A DNA stretch of 44,157 nucleotides, from the NCBI GenBank assembly GCA_903946925.1, contig CAJAXK010000192.1:1-44157 (forward strand), in the 5' to 3' direction. Each line of letters opens with the position of its first letter. The stretch's first letter is position 1. A program made the translations under genes and the position numbers. The stretch comes from an uncultured Bacteroidales bacterium (GTDB taxonomy: Bacteria; Bacteroidota; Bacteroidia; Bacteroidales; UBA4417). The notes beneath the pieces were generated by a model, which ran no database searches, was not told where the DNA came from, and was given only the letters and a program-made list of their open reading frames with translations. Positions 27,457-36,885 of this stretch are shown one piece after another.

Positions 27457-30400
27457 TTAGTAGTTGAGGTTTGATGCCAGAAGTTTTTCTATTTCTTTTA
27501 CCGACAGATTTTTACGCACAGCATAATCTTCAACTTGCTGACGGCTGATGCGGCTTATGGCAAAATATTGTGCATCGGGGTGGGCAAAATAATAACCGCT
27601 TACGGCAGCCGCGGGGTACATGGCGAAATTTTCGGTAAGCGTTATGCCAGCTTTGTTGGCATCTAGCAAATCGAAAATTGTTCCTTTTTCGCTGTGTTCG
27701 GGGCAGGCAGGGTAACCAGGTGCGGGGCGGATTCCGGCGTATCCTTCGTGAATAATGGCTTCAATGCTCAGGTTTTCATTTTTCGCATAAGCCCAATATT
27801 CCTTGCGCACTTTCTCGTGAAGTAATTCGGCAAAAGCTTCCGCAAGCCTGTCGGCCAATATTTTGACCATTATGGCATTGTAATCATCGTTCTGATCTTC
27901 AAAATGTTTAACCCACTTTTCGATACCAATACCGGCAGTAACGGCGAACAAACCGATATAATCATTATATCCGGATTCCTTTGGGGCAATAAAATCGGAA
28001 AGTGAAAGGTTGGGCAGTGCATTTTCCTTTTCTTCTTCGTTTCGCAGGAAATGCAACATGGTATTTTTCGAACCACCTACATTTAGCTCAATGCTATCGC
28101 CGATTGAATTTGCTGGGAAAAATCCAAATACTCCGTTTGCCTGCACCATTTTTTCGTCAAGTATGCGCTTTAACATTACCTGTGCATCGTTGAAGAGTTT
28201 ACGTGCTTCAACACCTTTTAATGGATCCTCGAAAATGGCAGGATATTTTCCGCTGATTTTCCAGGCATGGAAAAAGAAAGTCCAATCAATGTAGCGGCTT
28301 ATTTCTTCCAAAGGATAATTTTCCAAGTGGTTAACACCTAAATATGAAGGTTTTACAGGCACAAAACCAGCCCAATCAGTCTTGAAACGGTTGGCTCGGG
28401 CTTGCTCCAAAGTAACATACGTAACACCTGCTTTAGTACTTTCGTGCTTAAGGCGCAATTGCGAATATTTTTCAGAAACCGAATCAAGGAATGGTTTTTT
28501 TCCATCCTGCGAAAGCAAGGCGGCCACTACCCCTGTTGCCCTGGATGCATCGCGCACATGCACCACAGCCTGACTGTATTCGGGTGCAATTTTAACGGCG
28601 GTGTGCATTTCGCTGGTTGTGGCCCCACCAATCAATAATGGGATTTTCAATCCTCGCCGCTCCATTTCGGAAGCCACAAAACCCATTTCCTCAAGGGAAG
28701 GAGTTATAAGTCCGGAAAGTCCGATTATATCAACTTTTTCCTTAATTGCCGCATCCAGTATTTTTTCGGCATGAACCATTACGCCAAGGTCTATAACTTC
28801 ATAATTGTTACATCCCAAAACCACGCCTACTATATTTTTCCCAATATCGTGAACATCACCCTTAACAGTAGCCATCAGGATTTTACCGGCTTTACTGCCT
28901 TCACCTTTAATTTTTTCGGCCTCTATATAAGGAAGTAAAACTGCAACAGCTTTCTTCATAACCCGCGCACTTTTAACCACTTGCGGAAGGAACATTTTAC
29001 CAGCCCCAAACAAATCGCCAACTACGTTCATGCCAGCCATTAAAGGGCCTTCGATCACTTCGAGTGCCCGGGCGAAACTTGGCCTGGCTTCTTCCACATC
29101 GGTAGCAACATCGGCATCGAGGCCGTGAACCAAAGCATACGTTAGGCGTTCGTTAACCGGAAGACCGCGCCAGGCTTTTGCCGCTGCTTCGGTTTTTTCG
29201 GTTGCTTTCATTTTCGAAGCATAACCTATAAGCCTTTCGGTGGAATCGGGACGGCGGTTAAAAAGCACATCTTCAATCAGTACAAGCAAATCGGCCGGGA
29301 TATCATCGTAAACCGGCAAGTTTCCAGCATTTACTATCCCCATATCCATGCCAGCCTTTATGGCATAAAACAGGAAAACGGAGTGCATGGCTTCGCGCAG
29401 TTCGTCGTTGCCACGGAAGGAAAACGAAAGGTTGCTAATGCCTCCGCTTATCCTTGCAAAAGGCAGGTTTTCTTTTATCCAGGTAATGGTATTTATAAAA
29501 TCAACCGCATAATTGTTGTGCTCCTCAATGCCGGTAGCAATGGCTAAAATATTGGGGTCGAATATGATATCCTCTGGAGGGACACCAATTTCGTCAACCA
29601 GAATATGATATGCCCGTTTACAGATTTCGGTGCGACGTTCTAAAGTGCTTGCCTGCCCGTCTTCGTCAAAGGCCATAACCACCATGGCTGCACCATAATT
29701 CCTGATTTTTCGGGCATGCTCACGAAATACAGATTCGCCCTCTTTTAAGCTAATAGAGTTTACTATAGCCTTGCCTTGCAAGCATTTCAGCCCTGCTTCA
29801 ATAACCTCCCATTTTGAGGAGTCAATCATTATAGGCACTTTGGCTATTTCGGGCTCCGACATGAGCAGGTGGAGGAAACGGGTCATTTCGCGTTTGGCAT
29901 CCAGCAAGGCATCGTCCATGTTTACATCAATGACCTGTGCGCCTGCTTCAACCTGCTGGCGGGCAACTTCCAGGGCTTCGTCGTATTTTTCTTCGCGTAT
30001 GAGCCTGGCGAATTTTTTTGAACCTGAAACGTTAGTGCGTTCGCCAATATTGATAAAGTTGCTGTTTTCAAAAGCCATTAACGGCTCCAACCCACTAAGC
30101 CGCAAATGCTTATCGAGCAATGGAATATGCCGCGGTGTGGCTTGTTTTGCGATGTTGCACAATTCCCTTATGTGTTCGGGGGTTGTGCCACAACATCCAC
30201 CAATAATGTTTACCGATTTGTTATGAAGTATAGGTTTTACATGGGATGCCATCTGTAACGGCGATTCATCATATTCGCCAAACTGGTTGGGCAAACCTGC
30301 ATTAGGATAAGCACTTACATAAAAAGGTGCTTTCCGCGAAAGCTCTTCGATAAAAGGGTTGAGTTGTTCGGCTCCCAAAGAACAATTAAAACCAACACTC

Positions 30401-31119
30401 AACAAATCAATATGCGAAACCGAATTCAGGAAGGCTTCCACAGTTTGGCCCGAAAGTGTGCGGCCGCTTAAATCGGTAATTGTACCCGAAACCATAACGG
30501 GCATGTGCAGGCTCCTTTCGGCCAGTACTTCGTTTATTGCGTAAAGTGCAGCTTTGGCATTAAGCGTATCAAAAATTGTTTCTACCAATAGCAAATCCAC
30601 ACCGCCATCAATCAATCCTAGGACTTGCTCGGCATAAGCATCTTTCAATTGATCGTAGCTAACGGCGCGGAAACCGGGATCGTTAACATCGGGCGACATG
30701 CTGGCAGTTTTGCTTGTTGGGCCCACAGCCCCGGCAACAAAGCGTGGTTTATCCGGATTTAAAGCGGTGAACTTTGCAGCTTCGGCAACGGCAATTTCGG
30801 CAGCAGCCACATTTATTTCGTAAACAATGGGTTCCAATTGATAATCGGCCATTGAAACGGATGTAGCGTTAAAAGTGTTTGTCTCTAAAATATCGGCCCC
30901 AGCCTCCAGATATGCCTGATGAATTTCGCGGATTACTTCTGGCTTGGTAAGGCAAAGCAAGTCGTTACAGCCTTTAAGATCAATGTGGTGGGTAGCAAAA
31001 CGGATTCCCCGATAATCAGATTCCGTTAGTTTGTAACGTTGAATCATGGTACCCATGGCACCATCCAGGACCAAAACCCGATTTTTTAATACGTTGTAGA
31101 TATTTTCCTTTTTTGTCAT
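27457..31119 (-). CDS. metH: Cobalamin-dependent methionine synthase
   Basis: A 1220-residue full-length MetH that transfers a methyl group from methyl-THF to homocysteine through cobalamin. Domains in order: homocysteine-binding barrel (residues about 10-330) with zinc ligands C246, C309 and C310 ([15 protein letters not shown]); pterin-binding barrel (about 350-620; [18 protein letters not shown]); cap and B12-binding domain (about 640-890) with the lower-ligand motif DVHDIG (His near 755); and the SAM-dependent reactivation domain (about 920-1220) with [14 protein letters not shown]. The organism therefore needs cobalamin and flavodoxin-type reactivation. It is preceded by a SAM-I riboswitch and followed by metF. 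The start [20 protein letters not shown] fits the family. Confidence 0.97.
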   Translation of the reverse strand: MTKKENIYNVLKNRVLVLDGAMGTMIQRYKLTESDYRGIRFATHHIDLKGCNDLLCLTKPEVIREIHQAYLEAGADILETNTFNATSVSMADYQLEPIVYEINVAAAEIAVAEAAKFTALNPDKPRFVAGAVGPTSKTASMSPDVNDPGFRAVSYDQLKDAYAEQVLGLIDGGVDLLLVETIFDTLNAKAALYAINEVLAERSLHMPVMVSGTITDLSGRTLSGQTVEAFLNSVSHIDLLSVGFNCSLGAEQLNPFIEELSRKAPFYVSAYPNAGLPNQFGEYDESPLQMASHVKPILHNKSVNIIGGCCGTTPEHIRELCNIAKQATPRHIPLLDKHLRLSGLEPLMAFENSNFINIGERTNVSGSKKFARLIREEKYDEALEVARQQVEAGAQVIDVNMDDALLDAKREMTRFLHLLMSEPEIAKVPIMIDSSKWEVIEAGLKCLQGKAIVNSISLKEGESVFREHARKIRNYGAAMVVMAFDEDGQASTLERRTEICKRAYHILVDEIGVPPEDIIFDPNILAIATGIEEHNNYAVDFINTITWIKENLPFARISGGISNLSFSFRGNDELREAMHSVFLFYAIKAGMDMGIVNAGNLPVYDDIPADLLVLIEDVLFNRRPDSTERLIGYASKMKATEKTEAAAKAWRGLPVNERLTYALVHGLDADVATDVEEARPSFARALEVIEGPLMAGMNVVGDLFGAGKMFLPQVVKSARVMKKAVAVLLPYIEAEKIKGEGSKAGKILMATVKGDVHDIGKNIVGVVLGCNNYEVIDLGVMVHAEKILDAAIKEKVDIIGLSGLITPSLEEMGFVASEMERRGLKIPLLIGGATTSEMHTAVKIAPEYSQAVVHVRDASRATGVVAALLSQDGKKPFLDSVSEKYSQLRLKHESTKAGVTYVTLEQARANRFKTDWAGFVPVKPSYLGVNHLENYPLEEISRYIDWTFFFHAWKISGKYPAIFEDPLKGVEARKLFNDAQVMLKRILDEKMVQANGVFGFFPANSIGDSIELNVGGSKNTMLHFLRNEEEKENALPNLSLSDFIAPKESGYNDYIGLFAVTAGIGIEKWVKHFEDQNDDYNAIMVKILADRLAEAFAELLHEKVRKEYWAYAKNENLSIEAIIHEGYAGIRPAPGYPACPEHSEKGTIFDLLDANKAGITLTENFAMYPAAAVSGYYFAHPDAQYFAISRISRQQVEDYAVRKNLSVKEIEKLLASNLNY

Positions 31120-31227
31120 AATACTTATATGTTTAGCCCCGCCAGCTACCTAAACAAAGTAGTTGGACAGAAGTTTTTAACTTAACACATTCAGTTTAAC
31201 CCAAACTTGGGAATAGGAGTGTGTTTC

Positions 31228-31332
31228 AATTATAATCACCCTTTCGGGTGCAGGTATTGGCACCTTGCTCACCAAGCGGTGGTGGTTGCCAGAGGTTCAA
31301 TGAGCCTGTTCTCTCCCCTCTTCTGTATAACT
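31228..31332 (-). ncRNA. SAM-I (S-box) riboswitch upstream of metH
   Basis: On the minus strand the leader shows the S-box core in order: GAGGGGAGAGAACAGGCTC, then TGAACCTCTGGCAACC, then AAGGTGCCAATACCTGC, then the P4 hairpin ACCCGAAAGGGT. P1 closes with AGTTATA (31326-31332) pairing to TATAATT (31228-31234). This aptamer binds S-adenosylmethionine and lowers expression of methionine genes. About 108 bases separate it from the metH ATG; I see no classic terminator there, so control may act on translation or through a weak terminator. Identification rests on recognised conserved core strings, not on a covariance search. Confidence 0.88.
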
Positions 31333-31362
31333 CAAACCTCCGTAAAAGGAATTTTGAAGTTG

Positions 31363-31370
31363 CAAAGATA
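31363..31370 (-). promoter_or_regulatory. Probable -7 box of the metHF operon
   Basis: TATCTTTG on the minus strand matches TAnnTTTG and would start transcription about 24 bases before the riboswitch P1 stem. The -33 element is poor (TTTC instead of TTG), which may fit a controlled promoter. Confidence 0.5.
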
Positions 31371-31531
31371 TATGAAATTTTTGAAATATGGTGAAGTACT
31401 CTTTTATGAAAAGTAAAGGGTTTTCTCAAATACCATTTTATGCTCAAAATGGGAAAATTGTCTTTTAGAAATTTTTGTTCTACTACGAATTGAATGGGCT
31501 TTTAGACTTTTAGGCCTTTAAGTCCCTTTGT

Positions 31532-31625
31532 TTCCCCATCTCCTTGTCTCCCAGTCTCCCCATCTCCCAGTCTCCCGTTCTCCTTGTCTTCCCTTCTCCT
31601 TGTCTCCCCGTCTCCCCATCTCCCC
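31532..31625. repeat. TCTCCCC-type tandem repeat beyond murA
   Basis: About 94 bases made of 7-8 base words such as CATCTCC, TTGTCTCC, CAGTCTCC and CGTCTCC. On the minus strand it reads as GGGGAGA and GGGAGAC words and begins 9 bases after the murA stop at 31635. It is strongly purine/pyrimidine biased: the minus strand is almost pure purine. Confidence 0.85.
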
Positions 31626-31634
31626 TCAAACTTT

Positions 31635-32939
31635 TCAAATCCTCCTAATCTGCGCACCAAGAGCATTTAATCGTCCATCAATATTTTGATATCCTCGGTC
31701 AATTTGGTCAATATTATCAATTATGCTTGTCCCTTTGGCTGATAAAGCTGCAATTAAAAGTGAAACCCCAGCCCTGATATCGGGGGATGACATACGGATT
31801 CCACGCAACCTGTGTTCGCGGTTAAGCCCGATAACAGTGGCACGGTGCGGGTCGCAAAGTATAATTTGAGCGCCCATATCTATCAGTTTATCAACAAAGA
31901 ATAACCTGCTTTCGAACATTTTTTGATGTATAAGCACACTTCCTTTTGCCTGAATGGCTGTTACAAGGACGACACTTATAAGGTCAGGTGTAAACCCCGG
32001 CCAGGGCGCATCCGATATGGTCATAATGCCACCATCCATAAAGGATTCCACTTCGTAATGATCCTGTGCAGGAATATGGATATTATCGCCTTGGTGTTCT
32101 ATTTTAATTCCCAACCTACGAAATACGTCGGGAATAATCCCAAGAGCCGGGTAATTTACGTTGCAAATGGTAATATCGCTCCGTGTCATAGCGGCAAGGC
32201 CAATAAAACTGCCGACCTCGATCATGTCGGGAAGCAAAGTGTGGGAAGTTCCGGTTAAGGTTTCCACTCCTTCAATCATCAACAAATTGGAACCGATACC
32301 TGTAATTTTGGCACCCATGCGAACCAGCATTTCGCTGAGTTGCACCAAATACGGTTCGCATGCTGCATTAAAGATGGTCGTTTTACCTTCGGCCAACACG
32401 GCTGCCATGAGGATATTGGCGGTTCCGGTTACTGAAGCTTCGTCGAGCAGCATGTAAGCACCGGTGAGTTTTTCGGCTGTAACACGGGTGAAGCCTTTGG
32501 ATGAATCGAAATCGAATGTGGCCCCAAGTTTTTGCAAACCAATAAAATGCGTATCCAACCTGCGACGACCAATTTTATCGCCTCCGGGTTTAGGGATGCT
32601 TCCTTTGCCATAACGGGCCAGAAGCGGCCCTAAAACCATAACCGAACCACGAAGGCTCGATGCTTGTTGCCGGAACTCGTTGGTTTCCAAGTAATCCAGA
32701 TTAGTGTTTTCGGCTTTAAAAGTGTAGCTTCCAATCCCGATTTTATTAACCGTAACTCCCATCGCACCAAGCAGATCAATCAGCTTGTTGACATCTAAAA
32801 TATCGGGGATGTTGTGGATTGTTACTTCACTGGACGTGAGCAACACCGCACAAAGGATTTGGAGAGCCTCATTTTTTGCGCCCTGTGGGGTTATTTGGCC
32901 ATTGAGTTGAAGGCCACCTTGTATTTCGAAAGAACTCAT
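31635..32939 (-). CDS. murA: UDP-N-acetylglucosamine 1-carboxyvinyltransferase
   Basis: A 434-residue cytoplasmic enzyme that transfers enolpyruvate from PEP to UDP-GlcNAc, the first committed step of peptidoglycan synthesis. K22 (GAKNEAL), the RGSVMVLGPLLARYGKG strand and the C-terminal RGYQNIDGRLNALGA fit MurA. In the catalytic loop (KPGGDKIGRRRLD) residue 121 is Asp where E. coli has Cys115. That substitution occurs naturally in other lineages and removes the residue alkylated by fosfomycin, so the enzyme is expected to be insensitive to that drug. It lies 87 bases downstream of DUF3109, with a 7-bp tandem repeat between, and is followed by another tandem repeat. Confidence 0.95.
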   Translation of the reverse strand: MSSFEIQGGLQLNGQITPQGAKNEALQILCAVLLTSSEVTIHNIPDILDVNKLIDLLGAMGVTVNKIGIGSYTFKAENTNLDYLETNEFRQQASSLRGSVMVLGPLLARYGKGSIPKPGGDKIGRRRLDTHFIGLQKLGATFDFDSSKGFTRVTAEKLTGAYMLLDEASVTGTANILMAAVLAEGKTTIFNAACEPYLVQLSEMLVRMGAKITGIGSNLLMIEGVETLTGTSHTLLPDMIEVGSFIGLAAMTRSDITICNVNYPALGIIPDVFRRLGIKIEHQGDNIHIPAQDHYEVESFMDGGIMTISDAPWPGFTPDLISVVLVTAIQAKGSVLIHQKMFESRLFFVDKLIDMGAQIILCDPHRATVIGLNREHRLRGIRMSSPDIRAGVSLLIAALSAKGTSIIDNIDQIDRGYQNIDGRLNALGAQIRRI

Positions 32940-32973
32940 AGAAGTGATTTATTTTAAGCCAAAATCAGAAAAA

Positions 32974-33008
32974 ATTGCGGATTGCGGATTGCGGATTGCG
33001 GATTGCGG
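32974..33008. repeat. Five exact copies of a 7-bp repeat
   Basis: ATTGCGG occurs five times in exact tandem, 18 bases beyond the DUF3109 stop (minus strand) and 35 bases before the murA start. Perfect copies suggest recent expansion. Confidence 0.95.
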
Positions 33009-33026
33009 AGGTGGATAAAAACCTGA

Positions 33027-33587
33027 TTAGTGCTTTTTAAAGGATTCGACCAATTCGTTGTACCATGCTTCGCCATATTTCCTTATTAATGAGTCTTTTA
33101 AAAAGACGTAGAGCGGTACGTTGTTTCTTTTGCCGTTCAGCACTGCTGGTTTACAGATATGCCACTCGTGGTAATTTACGGCATCAAAATCCTTGTATTT
33201 ATTTATCCGGACCGGATATAAATGACAGGAAATAGGTTTAAGATATTCAATCTTTCCTTCTCTATTGGCCTTTTCAATGGCACAAAAGGCGATCCCGTTT
33301 TCGCGATAAACAAAAGCACATTCCCTACCATTAACCAAAGGCGTAACATAATGCCCGAACATATCGTAGTCGAAAACGCCGCCTAATTCTACCACTTCCA
33401 ACCCGTCCTCGGTCATATATGGTTTTATTTGATCCAGGCTATCTTCGAGAATGCTAATCTCTTCTTCTTCCAAAGGTGCGCCTGCATCGCCATCCACACA
33501 ACATTCGCCTTTGCAAGCCATCAGGTCGCATGCAAAACATTCGGTGCGAAGATCATCGGAAATCAAAGTCTTATCAATTGCTATCAT
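33027..33587 (-). CDS. DUF3109 cysteine-rich protein
   Basis: A 186-residue cytoplasmic protein of the DUF3109 family, common in Bacteroidota. Its Cys residues (TECFACDLMACKGECC at about residues 15-30, then REC, AFCAIEK, ISCHLYPVRI and WHICKPA) resemble the YkgJ/Fli-B type cysteine cluster that can hold zinc or iron-sulfur. The pattern CKGxCCVxGDAGAPLE is characteristic. Function is unknown. It lies upstream of murA on the same strand. A TACTTTTG box ends only 5 bases before the start codon, so the message may be leaderless. Confidence 0.88.
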   Translation of the reverse strand: MIAIDKTLISDDLRTECFACDLMACKGECCVDGDAGAPLEEEEISILEDSLDQIKPYMTEDGLEVVELGGVFDYDMFGHYVTPLVNGRECAFVYRENGIAFCAIEKANREGKIEYLKPISCHLYPVRINKYKDFDAVNYHEWHICKPAVLNGKRNNVPLYVFLKDSLIRKYGEAWYNELVESFKKH

Positions 33588-33591
33588 CCTG

Positions 33592-33599
33592 CAAAAGTA
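33592..33599 (-). promoter_or_regulatory. Possible -7 box of DUF3109
   Basis: TACTTTTG on the minus strand fits TAnnTTTG and resembles the box at 23322. No TTG lies 19-21 bases upstream. Being 5 bases from the ATG it predicts a leaderless or near-leaderless transcript. Confidence 0.4.
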
Positions 33600-33747
33600 C
33601 TGTTTTTTGGAAAGGGGCGGAAAGTTGCGGACTACATATTATTTTGATGTACTGGCTTATTACTTGATGGAAAAGTGATTAGGATTACTTCTTTATTGGT
33701 ATTATTGAATTTAATACAATCTCTTTTCCTTACTTTTTGCTTCATAT

Positions 33748-34103
33748 TTCGACAAGCTCAGTACAGGGCGAAAAGTAACAACTTAGCAATGCGATTTCAT
33801 GAGCACCAATAAAAAATAGAAAATGAGCGAACAAAAAAATCAAGTCTTTATAAAAATACAATGCGTTTCTAAGCCGAAGGTAAACCGCGTGGGCTTATGC
33901 GTAGCAAAACACAGCTTCATCTGCTCCATGGTCGTTGAACCTTAACTGTCAAGCCTTGTTTTGCGGGTGTTTACCGAGGCGTACAGATGTGTAAAATTTC
34001 TATAAAACCGTGACATTTTATTCGCCCTTAGCTTATTTTTAAAGGAGCTCATGAGACCGCTTCGCTAAGTTGATCCTTTTGCTACTTTACTGAGCTTGTC
34101 GAA
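33748..34103. repeat. Possible MITE-like element with 16-bp terminal inverted repeats
   Basis: TTCGACAAGCTCAGTA (33748-33763) is the exact reverse complement of 34088-34103. The 324 bases between hold no gene but include nested complementary segments: GGTAAAC (33879-33885) with GTTTACC (33969-33975), GCAAAACA (33904-33911) with TGTTTTGC (33957-33964), and GCTT (33914-33917) with AAGC (33951-33954). The end sequence is a word I know to be widespread between bacterial genes. No target-site duplication was confirmed. Confidence 0.5.
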
Positions 34104-34282
34104 GTATCAGGATAAAAGGACAAGAAAAAACAGAAACTCATTCAGAAAAAACCTAAAAGTCCTTCAACACATCAAAATATATTTAGCCAAACTACACAAA
34201 CGGATAAATTGACAAAATGGCTCATTACGAATTGAATGGGATTTAACATAGTAAAAATAGGGCCAAACAAACAACAATACAG

Positions 34283-35356
34283 CTAAAGAGGTTTTAAACC
34301 TGGCAAATAAACCGCACCTCCTGTTACGTTGTACGTTGCACCAGTAACGGAAGCCAAACAGTTGGGAAGCGATTTCATCCGCAAAAGCCCAAGAAACGCA
34401 AAAACCAAAGCTTCTTTATAATTAATGGTTTTTGCATCAGGTAAAATTAGTTCAACGGAGGTATTCTCAGCAATTTTCTTCATCAAGTAAGTATTGAAAG
34501 CGCCACCTCCGGTTACAAGCATTTTCTTGCCTGGCCCACTTTCAACACAGGCAGCTATTTGAACAGCAATATGTTGGCAAAAAGTACAAGCCATATCCCG
34601 AAGGCTGATTGTAGGGCAATTCAACAGTGGAAGTATTTGCTTTTCTACCCATTCCCTTCCAAGTGATTTGGGTGGCTGTTTTTGGTAAAAATCCAAACTG
34701 TTAAGTTTCGCAAGTAATTCAGTATCAATTTCCCCCGAAGCTGCCAATTTCCCACCTTCATCAAAATCTTTTCCTGCTTTATTGGCAATATGGTTCAGGA
34801 TAATGTTGGCAGGCGAAATATCGAAAGCAATCCTTTTACCTTCCTTTTTGGTAGAAATGTTGGCAAATCCGCCCAAATTCAGGCAATAATCATATTCAGG
34901 GAAAAGTAATTCATCCCCAATCGGGACAAGAGGCGCACCTTGTCCGTGGGCAGCCACATCGCTGCTGCGGAAATCGCAAACCACCGGAAGCCCACATTCC
35001 ATGGCCATGGCTGCACCATCGCCAATTTGGGCCGTATATCCCATATCTGGATTGTGAAATATAGTATGGCCATGGCTGCTTACAAAATCGGCTGTCAACT
35101 GATTGGTTTGCATAAAGCCTTTTACAAGTTGCCCAACATAACGCCCATAAGACACATGGGTTTCGGCATATTCAACTGCTGGGGACTGAGGCAAAGCTTT
35201 TAGTCTATCCAGCCAAAATCCGGAATAAGGAATGGTTTCACAACTTCCTAATTTAAATGAATATTTCCCATTGGATTCCTGAAATGTACAATAAGCAAGG
35301 TCAATCCCATCGAGTGAAGTGCCCGACATTATTCCGATTATTTTATGTGTTCCCAT
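34283..35356 (-). CDS. anmK: Anhydro-N-acetylmuramic acid kinase
   Basis: A 357-residue cytoplasmic sugar kinase that opens and phosphorylates 1,6-anhydro-MurNAc to MurNAc-6-phosphate in cell-wall recycling. The N-terminal phosphate loop IIGIMSGTSLDGIDLAYC, FVSSHGHTIFHNPD, the catalytic DFRSSDVAAHGQGAPLVPIG region and LVTGGGAFNTYLM are characteristic. An in-frame ATG at 35446 would add 30 residues unlike the family, so the start MGTHKIIG at 35356 is chosen. It lies downstream of murF with a 152-base gap, giving a synthesis-plus-recycling neighbourhood for peptidoglycan. Confidence 0.94.
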   Translation of the reverse strand: MGTHKIIGIMSGTSLDGIDLAYCTFQESNGKYSFKLGSCETIPYSGFWLDRLKALPQSPAVEYAETHVSYGRYVGQLVKGFMQTNQLTADFVSSHGHTIFHNPDMGYTAQIGDGAAMAMECGLPVVCDFRSSDVAAHGQGAPLVPIGDELLFPEYDYCLNLGGFANISTKKEGKRIAFDISPANIILNHIANKAGKDFDEGGKLAASGEIDTELLAKLNSLDFYQKQPPKSLGREWVEKQILPLLNCPTISLRDMACTFCQHIAVQIAACVESGPGKKMLVTGGGAFNTYLMKKIAENTSVELILPDAKTINYKEALVFAFLGLLRMKSLPNCLASVTGATYNVTGGAVYLPGLKPL

Positions 35357-35508
35357 TGGCAGTTGTTTTTGGAAGGTTGTTTGAAGCAAATTCAAAGTTG
35401 AATTGCTGTAATGCGTTGAAACGGAAGGATATGTTAACCGAAACAATCCATATTAAATATCAGGATAACAACATTATGAAGTAAAGAAATAAGCTATATG
35501 AACACAAA

Positions 35509-36798
35509 TCAAAGTGCTTCCAGTACTTTTTCCATTTTTATTCCGCGCGATCCTTTTACAAGTATTAAGAAACCCTCGATATTTTGATCCGACAGCCATT
35601 TTGTGGCTTCGTCGGAAGTAGTGAAACAGAGAAATTTTTGCCCGGTAGCAGTAGAAAAGTCTGGACCTACTAGCACTGCCTTCTCAAAACCTAAGTTTTC
35701 GATGAGGGCAACTATTTCGGCATGCTCGTTCAGGCTTTCATCCCCAAGTTCGAGCATATCGCCTAAAATCAGCAATTTAGGGTTATGAGGCAATTTCTTG
35801 AAATTTTCAATGGCAACCTTCATACTTGTTGGATTGGCATTGTAGGCATCGAGCACAATCGAGTTTTTTTCGGTTTTCAGTGATTGTGAACGGCTGTTGG
35901 ATGGAAGGTATGAGTCAATTGCCAACTTGATTTTTTCGGCAGCCACACCGAAATAGGAACCAATGCAAATAGCTGCCATTACGTTTTCGAAATTGTATGC
36001 TCCTATAAGGTTGGTTTTTATTTTCACACTCCCTTTTCCCGAAACCCATTCAAGTTCCAGGTTTGCTGTATTGCCATTAAGCTTTCCGTAAGCAAATACA
36101 TTTTCGTTACTGCCGTAGAGTGTGGTTACCATCCCATCACTAAGCTTCATCAACAATGGGTTATCATAATTTACGTAAGCAACCGAATCCCATTTGCGCA
36201 GCCAATCGTAAAGTTCATTTTTGGCTTTTATTACTCCTTCATAACCACCAAAACCGCCTAAGTGCGCCCTCCCAATATTGGTAATCAAGCCATGAGTAGG
36301 TTCTGCAATTTCGCAAAGTGCCGCAATTTCGCCTTGGTGGTTGGCTCCCATTTCGATAATTGCAATATCGGTTTCGCGGGTAATGCTCAATATGGTTAAT
36401 GGAACGCCAATATGGTTATTGAGGTTGCCCTTTGTGGCTGTAACCTTATATTTTTGGCTCAGAACTGCGTTTGTCAACTCCTTGGTGGTGGTTTTTCCGT
36501 TGCTTCCTGTAATGGCAACAACCGGTATATCGAATTGCTGGCGGTGCATTTGCGCCAATTGCTGCAACGATTGGAGCACATTTTTAACCAAAAGCGTGCG
36601 CTTGCCTTTATATGTAGGGTTGTCGGTAACTGCATAAGCCGCACCTGTTTCCAAAGCGCTTTGTACAAAGTTATTGCCATCGAAATTGTCGCCTTTTAGT
36701 GCAAAGAAAATACAGCCAGGTACAATTTGTCGCGAATCGGTGGCTACAACACTGTATTCTTGAAAAAAAGAATATAATTTCTTTAAGGAAGTACGCAT
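35509..36798 (-). CDS. murF: UDP-MurNAc-tripeptide--D-alanyl-D-alanine ligase
   Basis: A 429-residue cytoplasmic Mur ligase adding D-Ala-D-Ala to the UDP-MurNAc-tripeptide. The N-terminal uridine-binding domain has VVATDSRQIVPGCIFFALKG; the ATP loop is at about residues 98-105 (GSNGKTTTKE); GNLNNHIGVPLTIL, MGANHQGEIAALCEIA, the domain 3 signature LDAYNANPTSMK and GDMLELG follow. It is near the short end for MurF but complete. It follows gldJ, separated by a terminator, an adjacency I believe to be common in Bacteroidota. Confidence 0.95.
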   Translation of the reverse strand: MRTSLKKLYSFFQEYSVVATDSRQIVPGCIFFALKGDNFDGNNFVQSALETGAAYAVTDNPTYKGKRTLLVKNVLQSLQQLAQMHRQQFDIPVVAITGSNGKTTTKELTNAVLSQKYKVTATKGNLNNHIGVPLTILSITRETDIAIIEMGANHQGEIAALCEIAEPTHGLITNIGRAHLGGFGGYEGVIKAKNELYDWLRKWDSVAYVNYDNPLLMKLSDGMVTTLYGSNENVFAYGKLNGNTANLELEWVSGKGSVKIKTNLIGAYNFENVMAAICIGSYFGVAAEKIKLAIDSYLPSNSRSQSLKTEKNSIVLDAYNANPTSMKVAIENFKKLPHNPKLLILGDMLELGDESLNEHAEIVALIENLGFEKAVLVGPDFSTATGQKFLCFTTSDEATKWLSDQNIEGFLILVKGSRGIKMEKVLEAL

Positions 36799-36837
36799 TT
36801 TGTGTATCGGTTTAGAAAATGCAAATTACTGAAAATT

Positions 36838-36868
36838 AAAAACCCATCCGTATCGGGGATGGGTTTTT
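36838..36868 (-). terminator. Rho-independent terminator after gldJ
   Basis: A 12-bp perfect stem (36838-36849 with 36857-36868; core ACCCATCC/GGATGGGT) with a 7-base loop, ending in a T run on the minus strand, 18 bases after the gldJ stop. Readthrough would be needed for gldJ-murF co-transcription. Confidence 0.87.
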
Positions 36869-36885
36869 AAGCAAAATAAATATTC

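Larger units (their letters stand above)
31120..31634. other. metH leader and murA downstream region
   Basis: 515 bases without a gene. The part next to metH is its leader, holding the SAM riboswitch and, about 30 bases further upstream, a -7 box. The part next to murA is a tandem repeat of TCTCCCC words. Between them (about 31380-31530) is AT-rich sequence with no gene; TACGAATTGAATGGG at 31476-31490 recurs at 34226-34240. Confidence 0.7.
33588..34282. other. 695-base gene-free region
   Basis: No coding frame with protein features. It contains a -7 box for DUF3109 (33592-33599), and from 33748 to 34103 an element bounded by a perfect 16-bp inverted repeat with a long imperfect stem inside. 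TACGAATTGAATGGG at 34226-34240 repeats a word from 31476-31490. Confidence 0.65.

Noticed and set aside
31532-31625. CRISPR-like array
   Set aside because: Units are 7-8 bases with no spacers, and no cas genes are near. The same holds for the 6146-6330 and 43570-44157 repeats.
33879-33975. Integron attC site
   Set aside because: The fold is attC-like in outline, but the GTTRRRY/RYYYAAC core boxes are not matched and no integrase or cassette gene is near.
35357-35446. Upstream start for anmK adding 30 residues
   Set aside because: The added part has no family similarity; MGTHKIIGIMSGTS is the expected AnmK N-terminus.
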